In this document: piece by piece, positions 21,749-32,528 of the stretch | How the letters are laid out: each line of letters begins with the position of its first letter | Position numbering within the stretch: position 1 is the first letter of the stretch | Assembly (NCBI GenBank): GCA_018398815.1 | Contig: CM031610.1 | Location: forward strand, 29,418,289-29,482,288 | DNA from: Conus ventricosus | Lineage: Eukaryota; Mollusca; Gastropoda; Neogastropoda; Conidae | Reading direction: 5' to 3' | Length of the DNA: 64,000 nucleotides | Made by a program: the position numbers and the translations under genes | The notes under the pieces: generated by a model | What the model saw: the letters and a program-made list of their open reading frames with translations, nothing else | Databases searched by the model: none | Told to the model about the DNA's origin: nothing

Positions 21749-22593
21749 ATGATCTGCCCGATACCCTGACTACGAAGCCACGCCTGTTTGCGAATGACAC
21801 AGTGGTCTACAACATGGTCACTTCTCCAACAGCCCAGGCCCATCTACAACAAGACCTCGACCAGCTTGCTGCGTGGGAGAAGAGATGGGACATGGCCTTT
21901 CATCCTGGAAAGTGCACCACTCTGCCTGTGACCCGCAGCAGGAATCCCCTCCGCTTTGACTACTGTCTGCACGGCCATATCCTGGAGACCGTCACCAGCG
22001 CCAAGTATCTGGGCGTCACCATCTGCAGCGATCTCAGCTGGGACACGCACATCAACCACCTGTGCAACAAAGCCAACAAGACACTTGGCTTCCTGCGTCG
22101 TAGTATCAAAGTTAGCTCCAGGAAGATCAAGGAAATGGCCTACAAGTCCTTTGTGCGACCCATCCTGGAGTACGCCAGCAGCATCTGGGATCCACACACA
22201 GAGCAGAACATCAGCAAGCTTGAGGCAGTGCAGCGCAGGGCAGCCCGTTTCGTGATGAGGCGCTACCACAACACTTCAAGCCCCACCGCCATGCTTGAAG
22301 AACTGAAGTGGCCCAGCCTCCAGGACAGACGACGTACAGCACGCCTATCAATGCTGTACAAGATCCGTAATGATCTGGTCAGCACAGAAGGCATCAAAGC
22401 CAGCCTGTGCCCCGCACCTCCGCGCCGACGCCGCGGTCACGATCAGCGGTTCACCGTTCCGCGGTGCAGAACGCTGTATACACAGCAGGCATTCCTTCCT
22501 CATACCATTAAGGACTGGAACGAACTGCCCCAGGACGTTGTAGAGGCCAAGACCATCGACACCTTTGTGTCAAGGGCCTCCCGTTTCCAGTAA
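21718..22593 (+). pseudogene. LINE RT C-terminal part, catalytic motif mutated
   Basis: Continues RT with LFSIYINDLPDTL, then the catalytic box as LFANDTVVYN. The normal box is FADD, so the first of the two catalytic aspartates has become asparagine. Later blocks are intact: HPGKCTTLPVTR, AKYLGVTICSDLSWDTHI, FVRPILEYASSIWDPHT and the thumb/C-terminal RRAARFVMRRYHNTSS. The end, HTIKDWNELPQDVVEAKTID, is the usual terminus of this LINE group. The stop is at 22593. Confidence 0.9.
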
Positions 22594-22647
22594 AAGCCAC
22601 GCCCAGTTTTTTTTGTTTTTTTCTTCTTTTTTTTCTTCTGTTCGGAC

Positions 22648-22715
22648 CCCTTGCATAAGTGACAGAATAATCATCAAGTTGATTGTGGTCGCTATCAAGG
22701 AAGAAGAAGAATATC
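22648..22715 (+). repeat. LINE 3' tail shared with SINE family 1
   Basis: The segment reading AAGTGACAGAATAATCATCA, then GTTGATTGTGGTCGCTATC and (GAA)n, is closely similar to the 3' tail of the second LINE fragment (about 23170-23232) and to the tail of the SINE at 43395-43786 (reverse strand). Shared 3' tails are the recognition signal in LINE/SINE pairs. Confidence 0.8.
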
Positions 22716-22784
22716 AATTTAAGCAATATAAGAGTTGGACAACTCAAAGGTAACTTAAGCGGCTGGTTCTAAAACCAGCATAAA

Positions 22785-23232
22785 CTGAAGCACTACGGGG
22801 TCAGGGGCCAGATGAACACATGGCTTAGAAGCCTACTCCAAGACAGTCGTCAGGCTGTGGTTGGGGACGGGGCATCATCGGACTTCATCCCGGTGAAGTC
22901 TGGAGTACCGCAGGGCTCTGTCGTTGGGCCGTCTCTGTTCCTCACATATATTAACGACCTTCCTGAGAAGGTGCAATCAGACAGCCACCTTTTTGCAGAC
23001 AACACCCGTCTCCACAGAAACATCAAGTCATCTGAGGATCAGGGCATCCTACAAGAGGACTTGCACTAACTGGAAGACTGGGAAAGCCAGTGGGACATGT
23101 CGTTCCACCCAAAGAAGTGCAACGTCCTCAACATGATGCGAAGCAGAACGTTAAGGGACAGCTCCTATACCCTGTCAGAATGGTCAATGTGATGACCGTG
23201 GACACCTAACAGTCCGAAGAAGAAGAAGAAAT
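22785..23232 (+). mobile_element. LINE fragment 2 (RT C-terminal part and tail)
   Basis: A 5'-truncated fragment. It begins [12 protein letters not shown], then [20 protein letters not shown] and [10 protein letters not shown]. Here the second catalytic aspartate of FADD is replaced by asparagine. The frame breaks at 23069. It ends with a GTCAGAATGGTCAATGTG-type tail and GAAGAAGAAGAA. It is related to, but not the same subfamily as, the LINE at 20069-22731. Confidence 0.85.
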
Positions 23233-23404
23233 TAATACTGCTGCTGCGCCATTGATGGTTTTGAGTAGAGAGATACTATGTGATCCCCTGGGGAGAAGGC
23301 ACAAGACTGTCAACATGTTAATACTATCATGCTAAACGCATGATTATTGATGAATGATACGCAACTTAAAATCTTCTTGGTTTTTTTTTTCGTTTTTTGC
23401 CCTC
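23233..23404. other. Short spacer between LINE fragments
   Basis: AT-rich DNA without recognised features. Confidence 0.5.
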
Positions 23405-23471
23405 TTAAATTGATAAGGTTGACCATGAGGGCCTGCTGCTTAAATTAGAACACATCGGCATTGGCGGTTCT

Positions 23472-23882
23472 TTGCTAAAATGGGCTAGATCATTCCTCGT
23501 TGGGAGAACGCAGAAAGTTGTTGTGGAAGGGTCGACATCCCATTGTAAACCAGTCTTGTCAGGTGTACCACAGGGAACTGTTCTGGGGCCCTTGTTTTTC
23601 TTAATTTATATAAATGACATAAGTAGAAATCTCTCTCCTGGAACTACTATAAGGCTTTTTGCAGATGACAGCTTAGTATATAGAACAATCAGAAGCAAGA
23701 ATGATACATGCATTCTACAAGAAGATCTAAACGCTTTACAAGAGTGGAAAGAACTTGGAAAATGGAATTTCATCCCCAAAAGTGCCAAGTGTTGCGTATA
23801 TGTAACAAACGCTCACCAATTTGATCAGATTATTCTATCCATAATACTATTCTTAAAGAAACTAATGCTGCAAAATACTTAG
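23472..23882 (+). pseudogene. LINE fragment 3, RT palm
   Basis: An open frame of 136 codons covering the VPQGTVLGP and FADD blocks of RT. The frame is lost just before the KYLGVIID block, which lies in another frame at about 23869-23896. Confidence 0.8.
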
Positions 23883-23897
23883 GCGTGATTATAGATG

Positions 23898-24569
23898 CAG
23901 AGGTTCTGTTAGACCGGCATATGCCGGTTTTTACCGGTAAATATTTGCCTTGTACCGAAAAAAAAAAAGCCGCCGGTACCGTGTACCGGCAGAACATCTG
24001 AGCGCTTTGACTCTCCTCTATCCCTGCACTGTCTGTCTCTCCGCCTGTCAGCGGGTGAGCGGGGATGGCAGGCAGGAAATAAGCCATGCCATGCCGACAA
24101 CAATACATCTGACATCACTCCTCTTCCCCCTTCCTTTCAGTCCCAGGACCTTTGCCCCCCTTTTTTTTTCAATGGACAGCGCTGATTACTACAGCACTCG
24201 CGTCAAAATGGACGGTTCCATTTTTCTTTGAGAACCCCAGGTTCCCTAGCGTGTAGCCAAAGTTTCGTGCCTTTTACACGTCATCGGACGCTTTGTTTTC
24301 ATTTATGATTTTTTTGCATGTTACTCTCTCCGTCGACTTTTCTGTTGAGTTCAGTTGACTGAAGGCTGTCACTGACAAGCCTGTTACGTGCTATCCGTGC
24401 CGGTAGGCCGCTCGCTATCGCCCGTTCGCGTGACCCAGAATCGCGGTTGAGTGTGTAGTGCATGGCAGGCAGCCAAGCGCGGTACCGGCTGATTTAAGAC
24501 TTGTACCGGAAATTTTTGTTGTTGTCGGTACCAAGTACCGGCAAAGTCTATAGTCTAGCGGAACCTCTG
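23898..24569. mobile_element. Non-autonomous hAT-like DNA transposon, 672 bp
   Basis: Inverted termini CAGAGGTTCTGTTAGAC (left) and CAGAGGTTCCGCTAGAC (right, reverse strand) differ at two positions. The flanking direct repeat is AGATG (23893-23897 and 24570-24574); a sixth base would match if one G was lost on the left. It lies inside LINE fragment 3, whose coding sequence is exactly restored on excision. Both ends are dense in ACCGG/CCGGT words, including palindromic GGTACC sites. No coding capacity was seen. The CAG-start termini point to the hAT superfamily. Confidence 0.85.
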
Positions 24570-25148
24570 AGATGGTCGTCTCAAATGAAAGAACATTACA
24601 ATTTAGTATGTAAGAAAGCAAATAACATCTTAGCTTTCTTATACAGGAATATCAATGACTGCCCCCAAAAGGTTAAAGACGACTGCTACAAAACACTGGT
24701 TAGACCAGTACTGGAATATGGTTGCTCAGTTTGGGATCCTTACCATCTAAAGGACATTGATAACCTTGAAAAGATTCAGAAGAGAGCAGCACGGTTCGTA
24801 ACAGGGAACCACATCAGAGAAAAGGGGAATACTAGGAAGAACATGAGGAGATTAGAATGGAAACCCTTAGAAGAGAGAAGAGCTTTTATCAAACTTAACA
24901 TCTTCTTCAAAGGCAGAGCTAAAGTAATTGATATTCCAATGGAACAACTAGTATTGAATAAAAGTAGCACCAGGAGTGGCGGTCAATGTTATACCATACC
25001 TGCATCAAATACTGACAGCCACTTACATTCTTTTTATCCCAGTTCTGTTAGGCTGTGGAACTCACTGCCGGGTGCCATCAAGATTGCCACAAATACAATC
25101 TCATTTAAAAAACAAATTTATTCGACAGTTTTGAGATCTGCATATTGA
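24501..25148 (+). pseudogene. LINE fragment 3, RT C-terminal part
   Basis: Real LINE coding begins after 24574. Blocks include KKANNILAFLYRNIND, VRPVLEYGCSVWDPYHL, KIQKRAARFVTGNH and SVRLWNSLPGAI. These are the C-terminal motifs of CR1/jockey-like RT ORFs. The first 24 or so codons of the open frame belong to the inserted hAT-like element. Confidence 0.85.
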
Positions 25149-25385
25149 CGATTTTCTATTTTTACTTCCCCAGATATTTTACTATTACCTGGGCCTGAAT
25201 TTGGCCATTGCTTTTAACTTCTTGAATATCGAGTGCGACCCCTTGTTGCCAAATTTGCTCCAGGGGCCAACAGTCTGAGTCGCACTGTTTTATGTTATTT
25301 TATTTTACATTTTAACATGCGCGCTGGTGACCTACTCGTTTTTGAGTGAACCAGTATTTTAGGAAGAAGAAGAAGAAGAAGAAGA

Positions 25386-25696
25386 TTATCACAATCAGTG
25401 TCAGTTTTTACTAAATAATGATTCATACACTCGTTGATTGTAACCAGACCCTGGAACTCCATGCAAAATTTTGAAATGGTTAAAGTGTATTAATATCAAC
25501 ATACCAACTTCACCATGCGAGTGGAATTTCCATGTGAGGCCAATGAGGTTGTTGAGAAATCGGGAGGATTGGTCGTGCGCATCACATTAAAAATTTTGTT
25601 TACGTCTTTCTCCATGTTACGTGAGAGTGATCGGACTTGGGGGGAACCGGTCAAGGGAGAGAATTCTTACAATCCCACATTTAATGGAAGAGAGGC
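25386..25696 (+). promoter_or_regulatory. NUP43 upstream region, probable promoter
   Basis: DNA between the LINE tail and the NUP43 start codon. No clear TATA box near a suitable position was identified. The region 25560-25640 is richer in CpG (TCGGGAGG, GTGCGC, TACGTGAG, GATCGGAC) than the flanks, as in housekeeping promoters. Its role is inferred from position only. Confidence 0.4.
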
Positions 25697-25813
25697 ATGG
25701 AGAAGAAAGTGAAGTTCGTTTCCCAAAAAATTAGTAAAATTCGATGGCGTCCACGGACGAAACAATCAGTGCAACCATCAAACACCTTTGCAACGGGGAG
25801 CTGGGATGATGAG
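25697..25813 (+). CDS. NUP43: NUP43 exon 1
   Basis: ATG at 25697, 39 codons, ending GSWDDE before GTAAAG. It carries the N-terminal VKFVSQKISKIRWRP and NTFATGSWD motifs of the first blade. Phase 0. Confidence 0.92.
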
Positions 25814-26758
25814 GTAAAGAAGTCGAGAACAGATGTGGATCCAATAATTAAGAGTGTAGTTAGCTGGTTTCGAGCAGGTCCTATTCCCGCCTCCGCAACT
25901 CTCAAGTGGTAATTTTTGGCATTTAACTAAGTGTATAGGGCTCGAAATAACCACCGGTCCAGTTGTTCGGACCAACTAAACGGTTACCTGTTGACAGATA
26001 AGTGGAAATGCTTTCTCTTCCTGTCGGCTGGGCAACCAGTTTTTGATAGGGTTAGCAAAAGGGGTGACTTGCAAGTCACTGTAGACTATCTCGCTTCTCT
26101 CCGGGTGTTAATTTTAAGTTTCACAGCTTCACCTTTCCCTCCTCACACCCCACCCCACTCCACAGAACCCTCACACCCTCAGCCACCCACCCTCCCCACT
26201 GTCCTCTCTCATACACGGACACACACACACACACACACACACACGCGCTGGGACCTGCTCGTTTTGAGTGAACCAGTATTTTAGGAAGAGAAGACACACA
26301 CACACAAAACCCCAACCCACCTCTTCCTCAATTTTTTAAAGAATGTTCCTAAGCAGAGTGCAGTCTTACAGTCACAGACGAAAAAAAAGTTTCATAAGAT
26401 AAAGCAGCAGGCATTATTCTTGGTTAGCATGGAAGTGACCAATCTGTTTCTTTTATTTCTCACTCTCAGACAAGTATCACATGCGTGCAGAGCATGCCAT
26501 TGTTGAATTTTGCTGCTGACTTGTCATTGCACTACCAGTTGTTACCTTGTCATTTCACAAAGTCTGGATGTTAACTGTCACACTACCAAGGGAGGGTGAA
26601 TAGAAATTAGGGAGGACAAAAAGATTTTTGTGATCTACAGCTCCCCAGAACAATTAGAAGGTACCTGGAAATTTCTAGCTTTGACGTATTCATTATTCAA
26701 TCACAAAAATCTGAAATCATCACCATAATGATATTCACACACACACACACACACACAC

Positions 26759-26793
<35 letters not shown>

Positions 26794-29700
26794 GCATGCT
26801 ACAGTCACTGTTTTATGCTGAAAAGAAGAGTCAAGGACAGAATTCTAAACTAACAAAGAAATTAAATATCTTTTAACGTTATACAATTCACAATCAACAG
26901 ATCTAGTAATGAAGTTGCAATTAATCACTAAATCAGTTTCAGAGGATAGTCTTCAGTCCTATACAATATAAGATATGTGACATTAGACCTGTATGACAGT
27001 ATGACCCATACATAAGATTGGTCATGACAACAACAAAAAAGCCATAGAAGTTATTTGAATTTATACCATTGAAAAGTACCCCAAAAAAACAACATTTCCA
27101 GTGATATCAAAATTGTATACTTTGATGAAATATGCTAAACATACATTTTTTCCCCATTAACTTTCACAGTAGAAAGTTCTAGAAGACAGAAAATTATGAC
27201 CAACAATAGAAATACCTGCAGCTTATGCATAACTAGTTACTTTCCCTGACACTAGTGACAGTTTATTATTAAGTAAAGACATGATGAAACCACCACCATG
27301 ATAGATTGCTAAAAGTGGTGATCGAAAAAACATATGGTGAAAGTGTTATAGATCACCTTCAAACTTTGCATATATAATAGAAAAAATGATTCACCCATGG
27401 CATAAACTAATAATGACAATAGCACCCCTGAATGAAATCGGATGGTTTTGTGAGCAAGCTTAAAATTAGACCAGGAACTTAGCAGTAACATTACATTGGC
27501 TTCCTCACACTCATCCCCTTCTCACCTCCCACCCTCCTACAGCACCCCCTTCCCCCTCACTCCCTCTACCCATCCCCCAAATTTTTCAACAAAGTTTTTT
27601 TACTTTTTTTTTTTATTGAAGTCATTTATGCTTAGTGTTGTTTCAAAGCGATTATTCTTTCCCTTCAAGTCCTCATTTTATATCGTCAGCTCAAGTTGTA
27701 ATTTAACCCCTTTAATGAAAAATGAATTTCATTAATTTACTCGCCATGATTTCCACAGATATTAAATTAAAATGGGTTAGTTTTTATTGAGAAACATGGT
27801 GTTTTCCTGTGAGTGAATCACTGAATTGTGGTTTGTGTCCATGGGTTGTCAGGAGAACAAGCTGTGCCTATGGCGCCAAGAGCCCCTCACCAGGGAAAGC
27901 AACAGAGATAATCAGGAGGAGGCGATTTTAAGTGATCCTGAACTCCTGTGTGAAACTCGTCACCCTGGGGACGTGTCAGACTTGTGTGTAAGTTGGAAAT
28001 GTGTTTGCGTCGGAGAGATCATCTGTAAACAATTAGTTCTATAATAACAGAGCTTCAGATTGTTGGCGCGCCCGCGCCATTGGCGCATATTTTATCAGAA
28101 TGACGCGTAACAGTCAGTGTGTATGCGCCAGCCTGGCGCGTCATAAAAATCGCCAACTTGTCTCGATCCTCGGTCTGTCGGTACCAAGCCACACCAGGTC
28201 CAAGCACATGTGGCCACACAATGGAGTATAGTACCCAAACTGGCACCTTGCTGCCTTGCCTAGCATCGCTGTGTGTGATTGGCTGACAGCCAAGCACAAC
28301 AACCAATCAGCGAACATCTATCAGTTTTACCTTGCAAAGGCGAAATCGCCTGGGTCCAGAAATCGTCTGACTTTTCAACACGTGTGGAATCGAGTCATCG
28401 TTCTGCTAAAGACAAGATGCCACCGAAGAAAAAGCTCAAACAAAGTGAAAACCAGCGGCAGCTAACTTTGTCAGCAATGTTTTCAAAGGATAAAACGAGT
28501 GGTAAGTGTTTAGTTTTTATCTCTTAGCTGAAAATTGAAGCCATCATTGTTTTTCTCTCCCTTCTAGTCTCTCTCAGCCAGCCGGCACGTGTATTTCCCC
28601 CACTCCCCTTTCCGCTTTCCACTCCTCCCTCCCGCACTCCATTGTCTTTCTCTCCTTGCCCTTGTATCTTATCTCAGCAAGGCGGCATGTGTATCCCCCC
28701 TCCCTCCCCTCGCCCCACCCCACCCCCCTCCTCCAGCGTTTAGTGGGTCAGTCATCCAGCAAACTGCCACCGCTAAAAATAGCTAAGTGCCATGAACACA
28801 TCGCGAGGAAGATGGGGTGGGAAAAGGGAAGAGAGAGAGAGAGAACGAGCGGAGAAGAAGAAAAAAGAGGGAGGGGGGTGCTGGCTATGAGGCCGATTTC
28901 ATTTGTTGACAAGAACAAGTTGGATGACTGGGGCATGGAACAAATGGAGAAACTTCTTCAACAGTTTGCTGACGAGAAGACACACACCTGGGAGGGTCAG
29001 AAGAGCACCAGCACTGAGCCTTTTATCAACAGAGAAGAGACCATGGATGAGTGGAGACTTCTGAAGAGAACAGTCCTGAGTGAGCAGTTCCCTAGAGACG
29101 ACTTTGTGACTCTGTGGCAGGCCATCTGCAAGTTCTACCCTGAGGACTTTCCAAACCTTAAGAAGCTGACAGCCTGTGCTCTGACCTTGCCTGTCCACAC
29201 AGCAGATTGTGAAAGGTCCTTCTCGGTGCAGAACTACATTCACACCCAGAGGAGAAGTGCCCTCACAAACACACATTGTGACCAGCTGATGAGGGTGTGC
29301 ATTGATGGACCTAGCTTCCAGGACATGCCCTTTATGAGTGCAGTGCAGGTGTGGGCGGAAAAACGCAGGCGGTACCTGTTCAAGGACTAGGTGAACATAC
29401 CTTTGATTGTCAATGACCCATCTTTTTCAAAATTGACCCATCATTTTGCATGGCCATGGGTCATTGGGCCCATGATGTCTGAAAACAATCTGAAGCTCTG
29501 TAATAATCATATTAGTTCAATAGTTGTCTCAGTCCATCGATCCCTGTTGTCTGTGTCTGTGGCGTGAAGAGTATTAGTTTATGCCAATTTATTTCTTTTG
29601 CCAATATTTGATAAGTGACTAGTATTTGAACACAGCCTTATCTGGGGGTCCCCATTCTCCCACTCCTACCAACTGTCTCAGTATCTGTCTCTCTTCCATT

Positions 29701-30048
29701 CACGACACTGTAACTGTAGATGTCTGATGGTATTACTTCCTTCACTATCACATCCACAAAATACTTGTCTCCCTCCCTCCCCTTCCATCTCTCTCTCTCT
29801 CAGTGATGGTTATCACACTCAAACAAAAAGGGAGGTGTGGTGTTACGGGGTGGGGGTGGGGGGGGGGGGGGGGGGGGGGAGGGAGGGAGGAGAGGTGAGA
29901 GAATGGGGAGGGGGACTGGGTGGGGGAGTGATGTACTGGGTCTTGCACATGTTAATATATATATCTTGTAAGTGTGCAGTGATCTCACAATGGTTGTTAA
30001 AGCAAGACATGTGAGTGTGTGTGTGTCACTCTGTGTGTTTGTGTGTGT

Positions 30049-30079
<31 letters not shown>

Positions 30080-32467
30080 ATAGAAAATGAATGGTGGCAT
30101 GTTCATTGTGTGTTAAGACTTCGATATGAGAAAATCTGACAAATTATGTGAAATGGATGTTGATAAGTGTTTGTGGCATCTAAAATTTAAATGTGAAGTG
30201 GCAGAGTGTGAGCGTGTGGATGCATCCATGCCTGTATGTGAATTTGTGCATATATATGCCAGTCAGAGGTGATGTTAGAATTTCTGATAAATGCTGAGAG
30301 TTGTTGATCATTTTTTGTCCATGCACACTTTCGTCTCCTTAATCAGGTGTTGAGGGCAAGTAGGCTGACCAGGCACTGATAATCTTAGCCAAGTGTTTCT
30401 GCTGCTGTTGTTTGCCTGAACTGAAAATAGCTGTGATTAATTAAGGCTGATTATTCTGGTTTGAGGTGTGTTCAAGCTCAGAAAGTTCACTTCTGAATTG
30501 AAGTGGGTATCAAAGATCATGTGTACCACTTAATTGCAGACTGATATGTGCAGCAGTTTTGACACCATTTTGTTGCTAACATCCCCTTTCATATGGGAAT
30601 TTGGCATTTATGTGTATCTTTAAGTAAAATCTTTAATGAATTGTAAATGTATTTGTTTTCATCACCAGTTCATAACAGATGACCATATTGCCACGGCTTC
30701 ATCCCGAGGATCTGTGCTGTTATACAGACATCAGTCGACACCACAGGTGTAGTCATATTTTTTCTTTCTCTTCTTTCTATGTCTTATGTTCTGTGCCCTT
30801 CACTGGTATTATTTCCCTGCCGCTCAGTTTGGATCTGCAGCTAGCTGATATTGTATTCCATATGGAACAAGCTTTGAGGTCACCCACCGGAGGAGATGCT
30901 GTGTTACTGCTGAGTCTCTTCATATTTATTCCGTGGTGCCTGTTCTGATTCAGAACACACAGGATTCCACAAATTATTAATTAGAACACACAGGATTCCA
31001 CCTATTATTAATTTACTCATTTACTGACGAAATAGTTGCGTGATGATAGAGCCAGCATGCATGAGCACTCCTCTTGAGTGATTCTACATGGACATGGAGT
31101 GGAATTTGAAATTGAGGCCATCATGAGAGCACCATGTAAAAGATACAGAATTTAAGTGGGGTTTTTTTTTGTGATGACAATGGAGGAGGATGGTGCAGAT
31201 GCTGCTTTGGAGTGCTATTCTGGCCAGAGAATACTTGGCAGGGACGTAGGTCAAACTTCCTTTCATAATGTATCCTGTGGTGTCAACTGGGCCGGAGAAA
31301 ACACAAACACCTATACTGTTGCTGGGAAATTTGAGCAACAATGTTAGAGATTCATCCATCAAGTGAATGAAACTTGTCTGTGTGGTTCCCATCTGCCTGT
31401 TTTAGGCAGTAAGTGAGTAGTAACATGATTTAACTCTGGACAGGTGCTGGCTGAGACCAAAATATTCCGCAAGTAATAGCTGATGAGAATCAAGCCTAAG
31501 ACCTCTCAGACTGCCGCACAGCAAATACCCATGCTAACCACTGCACTATGGTTTAAAGATTATACCGAGTTATATAGCATTAGACTGAATACATTGACAA
31601 AAGATTTTTTGGTCAATATAACTGTTGCCTCGTTATTAAGATGCAACACTAATAGAAGCAGTATTAGTACTATCACATACCAGACTTCTTACAAGTAATG
31701 GCAAATTGACAGATAAAAAAATGATTGTCAGCATAGTTTAAGCATCTTCTGAGATAATAAATATGGTTTTGTTTACATGACTTTGTCTGATGAAACTTTA
31801 AAAATCCAAGTTAAATTTGTATATTTTGAATATTTTTCACTCTTTGATCTGCAATAAATCATAAGAGCCAGTGCACCGCATAATAACAAAGATTTGTACT
31901 TTTTTGCAAAATATGGATGTCATGTGTGATTGATGAGTGTGCCAGACTCATGCCTGGAAAAAAAAAGGAATCATCAGAATACCTTGAAACACAAATCATT
32001 GATGGATTCTTTACATGTTTTTATCCCTTTGATTTGCTGAAATCAAACATCACAGCAAAGGAAAGCATTCCGGCTTTGTCTTCTTCCATCCTAAGGCATG
32101 CCAAGAGAGCCATAGCTTTTTTCAAGGTCATCACAGATCTTAACTCCTATGGTGGTTACTGGTGTCGGACTGTTCGGTTTACATGGTAAAGATGATTGTA
32201 CATTTTCTGACTTACCAATGAAATCCAGATGAGCATGTTCTACTTAGAATTGAGAAGACTGAAACTTCTGTTCAGGTTAACAAAGTTAAAGTACCTATAA
32301 ATCAGTTTTAGAAACCAAGTTGAAGATGTTGGAATTGTTCACTTTTGGATAAGATATACTTTCTGCCATTGGCTAAACTAGAGAAGAATCCTGGAAGCTG
32401 TCCTGGATCAGTGAATTGAATGTCTTCGTGTGTGTATATATTAGTGAATTTCTTTTATGTATATTAA

Positions 32468-32528
<61 letters not shown>

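Larger units (their letters stand above)
20069..22731 (+). mobile_element. Non-LTR retrotransposon (CR1/jockey-like LINE), 5'-truncated
   Basis: A 5'-truncated LINE bracketed by a 15-base target duplication GAGTTGGACAACTCA (20054-20068 and 22732-22746). It holds the end of the AP endonuclease domain, with the motif GGDLNFPSWDW near 20190-20250, then RT and the usual C-terminal domain. The 3' UTR runs from 22594 and ends in GAAGAAGAAGAA followed by an AT-rich stretch. A frameshift lies near 20270 (endonuclease to linker) and another near 21715 (in RT). RT block sequences resemble the CR1 part of the jockey superfamily; clade placement needs phylogeny. Confidence 0.88.
23405..25385 (+). mobile_element. 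LINE fragment 3, split by a hAT-type element
   Basis: A third 5'-truncated LINE. The first part has KVDHEGLLLKLEHIG, then LSGVPQGTVLGPLFFLIYIN and LFADDSLVYRT with the catalytic aspartates intact. The reading frame breaks at about 23820-23880 and the element is interrupted at 23898-24569. It resumes with KKANNILAFLYRNIND and ends LRSAY at 25148. The 3' UTR ends in (GAA)n at 25362-25384. Removing the insertion restores ATAGATGGTCGTCTC, coding for IIDGRL, the expected block. A second copy of its 3' end lies at 26246-26290. Confidence 0.88.
28048..29500 (+). mobile_element. hAT-like DNA transposon, internally reduced, 1453 bp
   Basis: Perfect 17-base inverted termini CAGAGCTTCAGATTGTT (28048-28064, and reverse at 29484-29500) with a 6-base direct repeat TAATAA on each side. 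The left subterminal region has at least five GGCGC/GCGCC words. Two pieces of transposase gene remain: a first exon at 28417-28501 and a C-terminal exon at 28887-29390. It lies in NUP43 intron 2 in the same orientation as the gene. Confidence 0.92.
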
